Origin: Terracoccus sp. 273MFTsu3.1
GTDB lineage: Bacteria; Actinomycetota; Actinomycetes; Actinomycetales; Dermatophilaceae
Direction: 5' to 3'
NCBI RefSeq assembly: GCF_000383675.1
Contig: NZ_KB911825.1
Coordinates: forward strand, 186,001-250,000
DNA length: 64,000 nucleotides
In this document: positions 44,311-53,800 of the stretch, piece by piece
Layout of the letters: every line of letters begins with the position of its first letter
Position numbering within the stretch: the first letter of the stretch is position 1
The notes under the pieces: model-generated
The model's database searches: none
Told to the model about the DNA's origin: nothing
What the model saw: the letters and a program-made list of their open reading frames with translations, nothing else
Translations under genes and position numbers: made by a program

Positions 44311-44724
44311 TCAGCCCGGGTAGACGAGGGTGGCACGGCACTCCTGGCCCGTCGCCGCGTAGCGGGCGTAGGCGCGGATCGTGTCCGAGCCGGCGCGGTT
44401 CGTGACGAGGCTGCGCACCGTGAACGAGCCGCTCGGCGCCGTCGTGACGGCTGACCCGGACGAGACCCGGACGGTGTTGTCGCTGAGCGCGACGCTCCAG
44501 CGCTGGCCGACGCGGTTGCTGTCGACCTCGAGCTCGACCTGGATCCGGCGGTCGTCCTGCCTGGCCTTGAGCTTCCACGTGGCGCCGGCCGAGCAGTTGC
44601 CCGACGTGCGCACCTCGAGTCCCTTGGCCGAGGCGGCCGGGGCGAGGGGGACGGCGCCGGACGCGAGGGCGGCTGCGACGAGGGCGACGGCGGACGTGGC
44701 GGTGAGAGTTCGGCGAGTCCTCAT
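44311..44724 (-). CDS. Secreted protein of unknown function, 137 residues
   Basis: A Sec signal peptide with a probable cut near PLAPAASAK (about residue 33) is followed by a beta-rich mature domain of about 100 residues. Two Cys (SGNCSAG near 43 and QECRATL near 129) probably form one disulfide closing the fold. I do not recognise the family. AGGAGG lies before the ATG. It precedes the Ser/Gly-rich gene by 50 bases on the same strand. Confidence 0.8.
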   Translation of the reverse strand: MRTRRTLTATSAVALVAAALASGAVPLAPAASAKGLEVRTSGNCSAGATWKLKARQDDRRIQVELEVDSNRVGQRWSVALSDNTVRVSSGSAVTTAPSGSFTVRSLVTNRAGSDTIRAYARYAATGQECRATLVYPG

Positions 44725-44807
44725 GCGTGACCTCCTGGTGGGGGCCCGTCCCGGGTGGTCCGCGGCGGGTCAGCGGGTGCTGTGGGTCCACCGTGCGTCC
44801 CCGGGGC

Positions 44808-44845
44808 GGGCAGGCACCATCGGGCTTTGGTCCTAGTACCTGCCC
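44808..44845 (-). promoter_or_regulatory. DosR-like box within an inverted repeat upstream of the secreted gene
   Basis: CGGGCTTTGGTCCTAG (44821-44836) resembles the GGGACTTTxGTCCC type of box bound by DosR/OsdR regulators of the NarL family. It lies inside a GGGCAGG / CCTGCCC repeat (44808-44814, 44839-44845), about 100 bases before the 137-residue secreted protein. The link to the NarL-type regulator encoded nearby is inference. Confidence 0.4.
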
Positions 44846-44888
44846 ACGACGACGCCGTGTTGCCGCCGTGGGTTCACCGCCCCCCGGC

Positions 44889-45887
44889 TCAGAGGTCCTT
44901 GGCCCACTCCCGCGTCCAACCCGTCACGGCGAAGCCCATCCGCTCGTTGATGGCGACCATGTGGGTGTTCGTGTCGGCGTTCCACGTGCGCACCGTCGTG
45001 ACGTCCGGGCGCTCCCGCTGGAGGGCGCGGAGGTTCGCGATCTTCACGGCGAGGCCGAGCGCCCGTCCTCGATGCTCCCGGAGGACGAGCGTGTCCGACT
45101 GGACGGCGAGGTCGGGCTGCCCGGGTCGCACGACGAGGTCGGTGAAGGCCACGAGGCGTCCGGTCGGCACGTGCCGCGCGACGGACTCGATGCCCCAGAT
45201 GGGACTCGGGGTGTTCCACACCAGCCGCACGCGCTCGGCGTCCCAGTCCTCCTCGTCGAGGTCGATGTCGCCCGACGGGGCGTCGGTGCTCATCCGTCGT
45301 GCGAGCAGCGCCCGGTCCTCGAGCCACTCCTCGGGGAGCCCGTCGACCGACGTCTCGATGACGTATGCCGCCGGATCGGGTCGGGGGTCGAGCGCGGTCA
45401 GTGCGACCTCGTCCACCGGCAGGGCCAGGTCCTGCCGGAGGTCGAGGAGCGTCTGCCGGTAGCCGTTCGCGCGCGCGAATCCCGTTGCCGCGTCACCGTT
45501 CTCGACGGGCGCGCCGCTGTGCTCGTGGATGCGGTCACACCCGTCGTCGCGGAGCACCTGCTCGCACCGGGCGAGGAGGGACGAGCCGATTCCCTGCCTC
45601 TGGTGGTCGGGGTGGACCGACAGCCAGAGCCCTGCGGTCCCGATGTTGTCGCGGGTGCGGCGGATCGTCTGGGCCGCGGCGGTCGGGAGGTCCGCGCCCT
45701 CCTCGGTGACGAGGAACGAGCGCCGCGCCTCGTGGCGGCGCTCTGCGACGTCGACGATCTCGGCGACCGACGTGCGCTCGGCGGCATCGCCCCACACGTG
45801 GCGGTTGGCTGCGTGGTGCACCTCGAGCCAGGCCTCGCTCGTCGGGTCGTCGACGGCGAGGTCGATCTCCTTGATCTGCAGACTCAT
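44889..45887 (-). CDS. Tandem-GNAT acetyltransferase, downstream paralogue
   Basis: A 332-residue protein with two GNAT domains. The acetyl-CoA loop of the first is VHPDHQRQGIGSSLL and of the second LREHRGRALGLAVK. The end VRTWNADTNTHMVAINERMG is the conserved C-terminal strand-helix. It shares long matching phrases with the gene immediately upstream (RMSTDAP, TGRLVAF, TLVL-EHRG), so the two are paralogues. Two-domain GNATs include mycothiol synthase and antibiotic acetyltransferases; the substrate here is unknown. The ATG overlaps the upstream stop by 4 bases. Confidence 0.9.
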   Translation of the reverse strand: MSLQIKEIDLAVDDPTSEAWLEVHHAANRHVWGDAAERTSVAEIVDVAERRHEARRSFLVTEEGADLPTAAAQTIRRTRDNIGTAGLWLSVHPDHQRQGIGSSLLARCEQVLRDDGCDRIHEHSGAPVENGDAATGFARANGYRQTLLDLRQDLALPVDEVALTALDPRPDPAAYVIETSVDGLPEEWLEDRALLARRMSTDAPSGDIDLDEEDWDAERVRLVWNTPSPIWGIESVARHVPTGRLVAFTDLVVRPGQPDLAVQSDTLVLREHRGRALGLAVKIANLRALQRERPDVTTVRTWNADTNTHMVAINERMGFAVTGWTREWAKDL

Positions 45888-46900
45888 TCGCTGCTCCCGG
45901 CGATCTTCTGCCACTCCCGGCTGTACCCGTCGACGGCGTAGCCGAGCTGCCGGTTGACCGCGAGCATGTGCTCGTTGGAGGCGGCGTTCCACGTGCGGAC
46001 CGCCGTCACGTCGGGCAGCTCGTCCATGAGCCGCAGCGCGTTGGCCGCCTTGAGCCGGAGACCGAGCCCGTGGCCGCGGTGCTCCTTGAGCACGAGGGTG
46101 TCCTGCTGGTAGCCGAGGTCGGGACTTCCTGCGGACACCCCGATCGTCGTGAAGGCCACGAGGCGCCCCGAGGGCGTGTGGCGCGCGGCTGACTCGACGA
46201 TCCGCCGCCCGGAGGCCAGAGTGCGAGCGTGCGTCTCCCGCAGGCGGTCGGCGTCCCAGGCCTCCTCCTCGAGGGCGAGGTCGTCCGTGGGAGCGTCGGT
46301 GCTCATCCGCTGCTGGAGGACCGCGCGGTCGTCGAGCCACCCCTCGGGCATCGTGTCGACGAAGGTCTCGATGGCGTAGTCGTCGGTGACGGCCACCAGG
46401 GCCGAGAGGGCGTCGCGGTCGGCGGGCAGCGGCATGGCGCTGCGGAGCATCGTCTGCCCCACGGCGTAGCCGTGCCGGGCCGCGAACGTCTCCGCGAGGT
46501 CGACACCGCCCTCGGCCCACTCCGTCTCGCCCATCAACGTGCCGCGGCCGTGCTCGTGCGCGATCGCCTCCCCCTCGAGCAGCAGTGCCTCACCGATGCC
46601 CCGCCGCCGGTGGTCCGGCAGGACCGACAGCCAGAGCAGGGCCAGGTCGAGGTTGTCGGTCGTCGGCATCCGAACCTCGAACGCTCCGACCAGACGGTCC
46701 CCCACCCAGGCCGCGCGGGCCACCCGCGTGCCCGACGGCGAGCGGTGGAAGCCCTGGATCTCCTCCAGGGTCCAGGCGCTGCCGGCCGGACCGAACAGCT
46801 CGCGCTGGACGGCTGCGTGGACGCCGATCCAGTCGCGGGCCGCAGCCTCCTGGGCCTCGTCGAGCAGGTCGATCGGCCGGATCTCGAGGTCGTCGCTCAT
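45884..46900 (-). CDS. Tandem-GNAT acetyltransferase, upstream paralogue
   Basis: A 338-residue two-domain GNAT protein. Acetyl-CoA loops are LPDHRRRGIGEALL (N-terminal) and LKEHRGHGLGLRLK (C-terminal); VRTWNAASNEHMLAVNRQLG is the conserved end block. It is translationally coupled to its paralogue, suggesting that both are needed in fixed ratio, perhaps as a heteromer, or that they arose by a recent local duplication. It diverges from msrA. Confidence 0.9.
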   Translation of the reverse strand: MSDDLEIRPIDLLDEAQEAAARDWIGVHAAVQRELFGPAGSAWTLEEIQGFHRSPSGTRVARAAWVGDRLVGAFEVRMPTTDNLDLALLWLSVLPDHRRRGIGEALLLEGEAIAHEHGRGTLMGETEWAEGGVDLAETFAARHGYAVGQTMLRSAMPLPADRDALSALVAVTDDYAIETFVDTMPEGWLDDRAVLQQRMSTDAPTDDLALEEEAWDADRLRETHARTLASGRRIVESAARHTPSGRLVAFTTIGVSAGSPDLGYQQDTLVLKEHRGHGLGLRLKAANALRLMDELPDVTAVRTWNAASNEHMLAVNRQLGYAVDGYSREWQKIAGSSE

Positions 46901-47032
46901 GGGGGCAGTCTGTCGGGCCGGCCCCGCACGCGGCGAGCGATTTGTCCGGGACCGCGCCACCCGGCATACGCAGGGGGTCGCGGGCGTTACAGGGACGTAA
47001 GACGCTCCCAGCACGAAGGATGTGACACTGGC

Positions 47033-47737
47033 ATGGTGTTCGGATTCGGTAGGAAGTCCCAGATGCCCAGCCGCGACGAGGCCCTCCCGGGTCGCGCGGA
47101 CCGCCCGTATGCCGTGAACCCCACCCATGTCGTGCTCGGCACCCCGCTCGAGGGCCCCTGGCCCGACGGCAGCGAGGTGCTCTACGTCGCCATGGGCTGC
47201 TTCTGGGGGGTCGAGCGGATCTTCTGGAAGCAGGACGGCGTCGTCTCGACGGCCGCGGGCTACATGGGCGGCTACACGCCCAACCCCACCTACGAGGAGA
47301 CGTGCACCGGCCGCACCGGACACGCCGAGACCGTCCGCGTCGTCTACGACCCCGAGAAGACCTCGCCCGAGCTGCTGCTCAAGGCCTTCTGGGAGAACCA
47401 CGACCCGACGACGGCCAACCGCCAGGGCAACGACATCGGCACCGCCTACCGCTCGGCGATCTACTGGACGACCGAGGGGCAGCGTCTCGCCGCCGAGGCG
47501 ACGCGCGAGGCCTTCCAGAAGGTGCTCGACGACAACGGCTACGGACAGATCACGACGGAGATCCGCTCCGCGGACGACGCCGGGCCGTTCTACCTCGCCG
47601 AGGACTACCACCAGGGCTACCTCCACAAGAACCCTGGCGGCTACTGCAACCACGGCCCCAACGGCATGACGTGCCCGGTCGGGATCGTGCGCCAGGACCA
47701 GCTCCCGGCCCAGCAGGACATCGCTCCGCCGGCCTGA
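47033..47737 (+). CDS. msrA: Peptide-methionine (S)-S-oxide reductase
   Basis: A 234-residue MsrA. The catalytic Cys56 is in MGCFWGVE. GYMGGYTPNPTYEETC and AEDYHQGYLHKNP are family motifs, and the C-terminal Cys in GGYCNHG and MTCPVG are the resolving pair. It repairs oxidised methionine. About 45 residues precede the domain; the ATG at 47033 is the most upstream sensible start, and one ten codons later is possible. Confidence 0.96.
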   Translation: MVFGFGRKSQMPSRDEALPGRADRPYAVNPTHVVLGTPLEGPWPDGSEVLYVAMGCFWGVERIFWKQDGVVSTAAGYMGGYTPNPTYEETCTGRTGHAETVRVVYDPEKTSPELLLKAFWENHDPTTANRQGNDIGTAYRSAIYWTTEGQRLAAEATREAFQKVLDDNGYGQITTEIRSADDAGPFYLAEDYHQGYLHKNPGGYCNHGPNGMTCPVGIVRQDQLPAQQDIAPPA

Positions 47738-47754
47738 CGGCTCTCGACACACGG

Positions 47755-47793
47755 CTGCGGCGCTGTGGGATCTCGGATCCCACAGCGCCGCAG
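47755..47793. terminator. Strong bidirectional terminator between msrA and the RTX gene
   Basis: An 18-bp perfect stem (47755-47772 with 47776-47793) with a TCG loop is followed by TCTTTTCGG on the plus strand. It lies between two converging genes and is the most classical terminator in the window. Confidence 0.92.
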
Positions 47794-47816
47794 TCTTTTC
47801 GGTGTTCGAGCGAGGC

Positions 47817-50800
47817 TCAGTTCTGGCAGGCCGCCTCGTCGAAGTGGCCGGGCGTGCCCGGGTAGGCCGCTCCCGCCCCGTGCTCCGTCTCGCCCGGGTG
47901 GACGAGCGCGAGCTCGCGGAAGGCCGACGTCCCCGCCGTCGTCACGTCGGTGGCGGACCGTCCGGCGCTCGTGGCCCACGCCAGCTGCTGCAGGAAGTCC
48001 TGCATGGCCGGCGAGTGCTGACGCACGTCGTTGAAGCCGCCGTAGGCCGAGTTGCAGTGCGAGAACAGGTTGTAGGCGCCGTTCCAGTCGATGAGCCGGT
48101 CACCGGCGTTCGGACCGTTGGCCGTCACGTCGCCCTGCATGACGTCGCGGTCCCAGCCGCCGTAGATCCAGTCGGTCCCCTGGTGGTGGTTGTTGTTCGC
48201 GGGGTCGGCGTCGTCGGTCCCGGTCATCTCGAACCACAGGCACGGGTCGACCGTCGTGACGGCCTTCTTCGTGCCGGACGTCAGCGGCCAGTCACCGAGC
48301 GTGCACCCGGTGCCCGGCGTGTAGCTGCCGCGCGGCCTGAGGTCGAGCAGGTCGGAGCCGAGGACGTCCTGCTTCGCCGGGTCGGACTCGCCCGCACCGC
48401 CGAAGAGGTGGTCGACGAACCGGTCACCGGTGCCGCGCGACGACGGGTCGAAGGCGCCGTTCGTGCGGCAGTCGGGCGTGTTGCCGTCGAGCCCCGCGTC
48501 GCAGCCCTGGCCGCCCCACAGCACGTCCTCGCCGTCATCGCCGTAGACGTCGTCACCGCCGCTGTCGCCGTTGGCGACGTCGTCGCCGTAGCCGGCGTGG
48601 ATGGTGTCGTCGTCGGTGCCGCCCCGGATGAGGTCGCGCCCGCCCTCGTCCATGCCGTTGTGCGGCATGGACGCGTCGGTCGAGGCGCCGATCCACTGGT
48701 CGCCGTCGACGTCGTGGAGCAGGTCGACGCGCCGGTCGTACGCCGTCCGCGGGAAGCCGGTGAAGCTCTCCTTGGGCGGGCTGTTGAGCGAGCTCGTGAA
48801 CACCGCCGGACTGTCGCCGGCGCTGAGGTACTGGTTCACGATGCCGCCGCGGTCGCCGACGATCGCGTCCCGACCGCTGTCGCCCGTGAGGCGGTCGTTG
48901 CCCAGCTCGCCGTAGAGGTCGTCGTCGCCGGCGCCACCGGAGACGGTGTCGTCACCGTCCTGACCCCAGATGCCGTCGTTGCCGTCGTCGCCCCAGATGA
49001 CGTCGGCACCGAAGGCACCGACCACCTCGCACGTCGCCTGCGTCGTGGAGCAGAAGCGGGTGCTCGGCCCCGGCAGTGCCGGATCGTGCGTGCGCGACGC
49101 GGTCGCGTCGGCAGGCAGCGGACCGTCGGGGTAGCGGTCGGCATACGCCTTCTCGGAGCGGGCGCCCGCTGCGCCCACGAGCGTGCGCAGGAGCGAGCCG
49201 TTGTCGCCGAGGACGACGTCGTCGCCGCCGTTGCCCTCGATGACGTCGGCACCGTCGCGGAAGCCGGGGGTGGGCGTGCCGCCCACGATGTCGTCCTGTC
49301 CCGCGTCGGTGCTCGTGCCGCGGAGCAGAGCCACCGGGCTGGCCGAACCGGGCCAGGGGGCGCTCAGTGCCGTCGCCGCGGTGCCGTGGGCCGACGCCGT
49401 GCCGAACGGCAGGTCGCCGAAGAGCGCGTCGGCTCCCCCGTTGCCCTGCACGTGGTCGGCTCCGGCGTCACCGGTGACGACGTCGTTGCCGTCCTGTCCC
49501 TCGAGCACGTCGACGCCGTCGCCGCCGGAGAGGCGGTCGAAGCCGTAGAGCGTCGCAGAAGGCGTCGTGAGGAAGCCAGCGCCCACCGACCGGTCGTACG
49601 GCTCGACGACGCGCGGGGTCATCGCGGTGCCCGGCGAGCTGCCGAGGCGCACCGTCACCGAGGTGGGTGCCTGACCCGGGACCGGGCGCAGCACCTGGCC
49701 GTTGTCGCCGAGGACGACGTCGTCGCCGGGACCGCCGTAGACGGCGTCGTCGGTGTCGGGCTGGCCGGCCGTCGTGACGCCCGACCCAGCCGACGGCGTC
49801 GAGCTGCCGCCGACGAGGTCGTCGTCGCCGAGGTCGCCCTCGACCCAGTCGACGTCGGGCCCACCTTCGACGTAGTCGTCGCCCGCGTCGCCCTTGAGGC
49901 GGTCGGTGCCACGCTGACCGAGCACGACGTCCGCGTCGTCACCGCCGAAGACCTGGTCGGCCCCCGAGTTGGCGAGGACCGGGCTCGCGCCGAGGTCGAG
50001 CAGCGTGATGCGGTGCGTGGCCGCGAAGCCGCGCATCCGCGTGATCGGCGTCGAGTCGACCGCGCCGACCCCGGACGTCACGACGGCGTTGTCACCGGTG
50101 ACGATGTCGGGGCCGGCGTCGCCGAACAGCACGTCACCGGTGTCCGGTCGCCCGACGCCCGCGGTCGACTGCTGGAACGAGCCCCCGACCACCTCGTCCT
50201 CGCCGCGGTCACCGTGGACGAGGTCGGAGCCGTTGTTGCCCTCGAGGTGGTCCGCGTCGTCGCCGCCGTTGACGCGGTCGTCGCCCAGCCCGCCGTATGC
50301 CGTGTCGTCGCCTGCGCCGCCGAAGAGCTGGTCTCCGCGACCCGCGTCGAGAGCGGTCCCGGCGAGGTCGAAGGGGACGGCATCCGGGTCGGCTGACGAC
50401 GACGGGTCGTCCACGGTGCCGTTGTCCCCGATGAGGATGTCGCGGCCGGTGTCACCCGAGAGCACGTCGCCGGCATCGGCCGGGTCGGTGTCGGTGCGTC
50501 CCGCGGCCCGCGTGCCGCCGTAGACGACGTCGTCGCCGTCGCCGCCGCTGGCCCAGTCCGCGCCGTCGTTGCCCTCGATGACGTCCGCGGCCTCCTGGCC
50601 GTAGAGCACGTCGGGTCCGGCGTTGCCGAAGAGCAGGTCGAGGCCCTGACCGCCGTAGCCGCGGTCCTGGCCGGTGCCACCCCAGGCTCGGTCGGCACCG
50701 TCGCCGCCGAAGAGGACGTCGTCACCCTGCTGGCCGCAGACGAGGTCGTCGCCACCGCGGGCGTCGACGCGGTCGGCCGCACCCCCGGCGGAGATGGTGT

Positions 50801-53800
50801 CGACGCCGGCGCCACCGGTGATGAGGTCGGGACCGTCGTCGGTGCTCGGGTCGCTGCCACCCGACGTGCCTTCCGGCACCGGGTCGGACGCGACGGGCGA
50901 GCCCGCGCGACAGGTCTCGTCGGCGACGGCCGTCACGGTCGCGGCGTCACGCAGGGTGTCGCCGAAGATCGTGGACGCCCCGTCGCCGCCGATGACGTGG
51001 TCGCTGCCCCGGCCCCCGACGAGCGTCTTGGGAGACGGCGCCGTGCCGGTCGGCAGGGCCTGGTGCTCGACGAGCCGGGTGTGCCCGAACGTGACCCCCT
51101 CGATCGTCTCGGCGGCCGCCAGCCCACCGACACGGCTGGGCTCGGCGACGACGTAGTCGTCACCCGGTCCGCCGTAGATCGCGTCGGAGCCATAGCCGCC
51201 GACGAGGGCGTCCTCGCCCCCGCCGCCGAGGATGCGCGCGTGCTCGGACGGCGCAGAGTGGCTCGTGACGACGTCCTGCTCACGGCTTCCGTAGACGACG
51301 TCGTCACCGGATCCCGTCTCGACGATGTTCGGCACCGTGGGTTGGCCGGACGGCGTCGTGAGCGTGTCGGGCTGACCCGCCGCGTCGACGCCGAAGGTCT
51401 GCTCCGACGACGTGTAGATCGTGTCGGGACCGGTCCCACCGGTCACCGAGTCGCTGCCGAGGCCGCCGACGAGGACGTTGCCCTTCGAACGGATCGTCGT
51501 CCCCGAGCCGTCGGGCCGGTCGGCGGCCACGCCGACCTTGTCGTCGCCGGGGCCGGCGTCGACGCGGTTGCGACCGAGACCGACGCTGATGGTGTCCGCC
51601 CCGCCGGTCGCCTGGGACCGGGTCGTCGGGTCGACGCTGAGCTGGTCCGGGTCGACGAGGTCGCCGAGGCTGATCGGTGACTTCTTCGGCCAGTTGGCGT
51701 CGTCGACGGCGTTGAGCGTCGCGGAGAAGGCCTTCGTGGGCGAGGGCAGGCTCCCGTCGCCGGTGACGAGGTCGTCGCCCTGTCCGGTCGTGATGGCGTC
51801 GTCGCCGTCACCGCCGGCGACGCGGGCCACCTGGCCCACGGCGTCGGCCGTGACGATGCGGTCGTCCCCGGCGCCACCGTCGACCCACGAGCTTCCGGTC
51901 CCGGTCTGGATCTGGTCCTTGCCGGGGGTGCCGAAGACGATGGCGTCCTTGTCGAAGGACCTCAGGTCACCTGCGCCACCCGCCGACGACGGGTCGGAGT
52001 CCTTCTTGCCGTCTCCGACGAAGCTGACGACGAGGGGCGTCGACGAGCCGCGGCCGTCGACGACGACCCGCTTCAGCGTCGGGTCGAGGTACTCACGACG
52101 CTCACCGAGCATCTGGATCGCGAAGCCGTCGAAGCCCGCGTTCGTCCCCGCCGGGTCGTCGTCCGTCTGCGCGAAGTGCAGGGCCGTCACCTTGACGACG
52201 TCCGCGTCGGTCTCGCTCGTGTTGCCCCAGGGCTCCCCGCGCTGCGTGTCGGTGCCGAAGCGTCCGGCGAAGACGACGAGCGTGTCACCCGAGGTGCCGC
52301 CGAGTCTGGGCGGCGGTGGGGTGCAGTTGGGTTGCGCCGTGAAGTCGAGCAGCGTGATGTCCGCCAGGTTGATCGAGAACGACACGCTGAACGGCGAGAA
52401 GCCGAGGGTCACGTAGAGGCGCAGGAAGAGGCTGAGCCGACCCGTGGTCGTGAAGAGGCAGAGCGGGTTGTTGACCGCGGCGTGGAGGAACTCGCTGACC
52501 CGGAACTTCCCGTCGTTGTTCGGGTCGTTCCAGTGGAAGCCGATCGTCAGGTGCAACCCGCCCTCGATGCCGACGGTGATGATGACGGCCGTGACCGCGG
52601 CGCCGGCGGCGATCTCGCCGTCGAGCTGGACGACCGGCACCGGTCGCCCCTCGGAGTCCGTCGTCTTGAAGTAGAGGCCGTCGAGGAGCTTGACGGGGTT
52701 GACCGCGGCTCCCTGCTGGGCGGCCTCGACGGCATACCTGATGCCGGCGGTGTCGAGACCGGCCATGAAGCGCAAGGTCACCGACGCGGACCCCGACAGC
52801 GTCACCATGACGGGCGGCGGGGCGTAGACCGGGCCGAACGACTGGCGCCAGGTGAAGCCGAGGGTCAGCGGGCCGCTGTCGAACTCGACGAGGGAGACGT
52901 CGCTGCCCATGAGCAGGCTGAAGACCGACGACGGGTTGTCGAGGATCGGGAAGGTGAAGCCGGACTTGCTGGCGCTGCCAGCGGCGCCGCCGGCGCCGAA
53001 GACGTTGCCCTTGCCGCCCTTGCTGTTGAGGGCGGACTTCACGGTGTCCGGGCTGGCTGCGCTGGCGGTCTTGATGAGCGAGCCTGCAGTGCCGGGCGCG
53101 AGGCTGCTCGTCGGGGACACGTCGGTGTCGAGGGCCTTGTCACCGCTCACGGTGAAGCTGCCGATCGGGATGAGGCACGACGGTCCCCCGCCACCGCAGT
53201 CGGGCAGGTTGTTGATGAGCGTCGTCAGGGCCGCGATCTTGTCGACGAAGTCGAGCTTTGGGCCGCCGGCCAGCGTGTTGAACGTCTTGGCCAGCGTCAT
53301 GAGGCTGACGTCGCCCCCACCCGCCATCCGGCTGAGGTCGGAAAGGACGGGGATCGGCGCGTAGAGCGTGTCGAGGACCGGCTGGAGCGGGCCCGTCACG
53401 GACTTGACCTTCTTGAGCACCGGCCCGAGCAGGTTGGAGAGGAAGCCACCGGCGTCGATGGCGACCTCCTTGAACTCGATCGTCGGTGCGCCGAGGTGCT
53501 TGAGGTCCTGGTTCGTGAACTCCCAGCCGAGGACGAAGTTCGCCTGGACACCGGGCAGCACGGAGTCGACCGACGCCTTGACGATCCAGTCGGCCTTGAC
53601 CTTGGCCGTGAGCGAGATGCCGAAGAGGGACGACGCGTCCCCGTCGCCGATGTCGGCGACCGTCAGGACCGAGCCGTCGGACTCGGTCGTGTCGCGTGAC
53701 TTGAGGTCGACGAGGAACGCGCCCGCGAAGAGTGGCGCGGTGCCGTTCTTCGTGACGTCGATGTCGAGGAAGGCGAGCTGGGCCTTCATCGACGCGGGCA

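Noticed and set aside
49000-52000. DNA tandem repeats inside the RTX gene as a separate repeat locus
   Set aside because: The periodicity reflects the RTX nonapeptides; the DNA units are diverged and explained by the protein.
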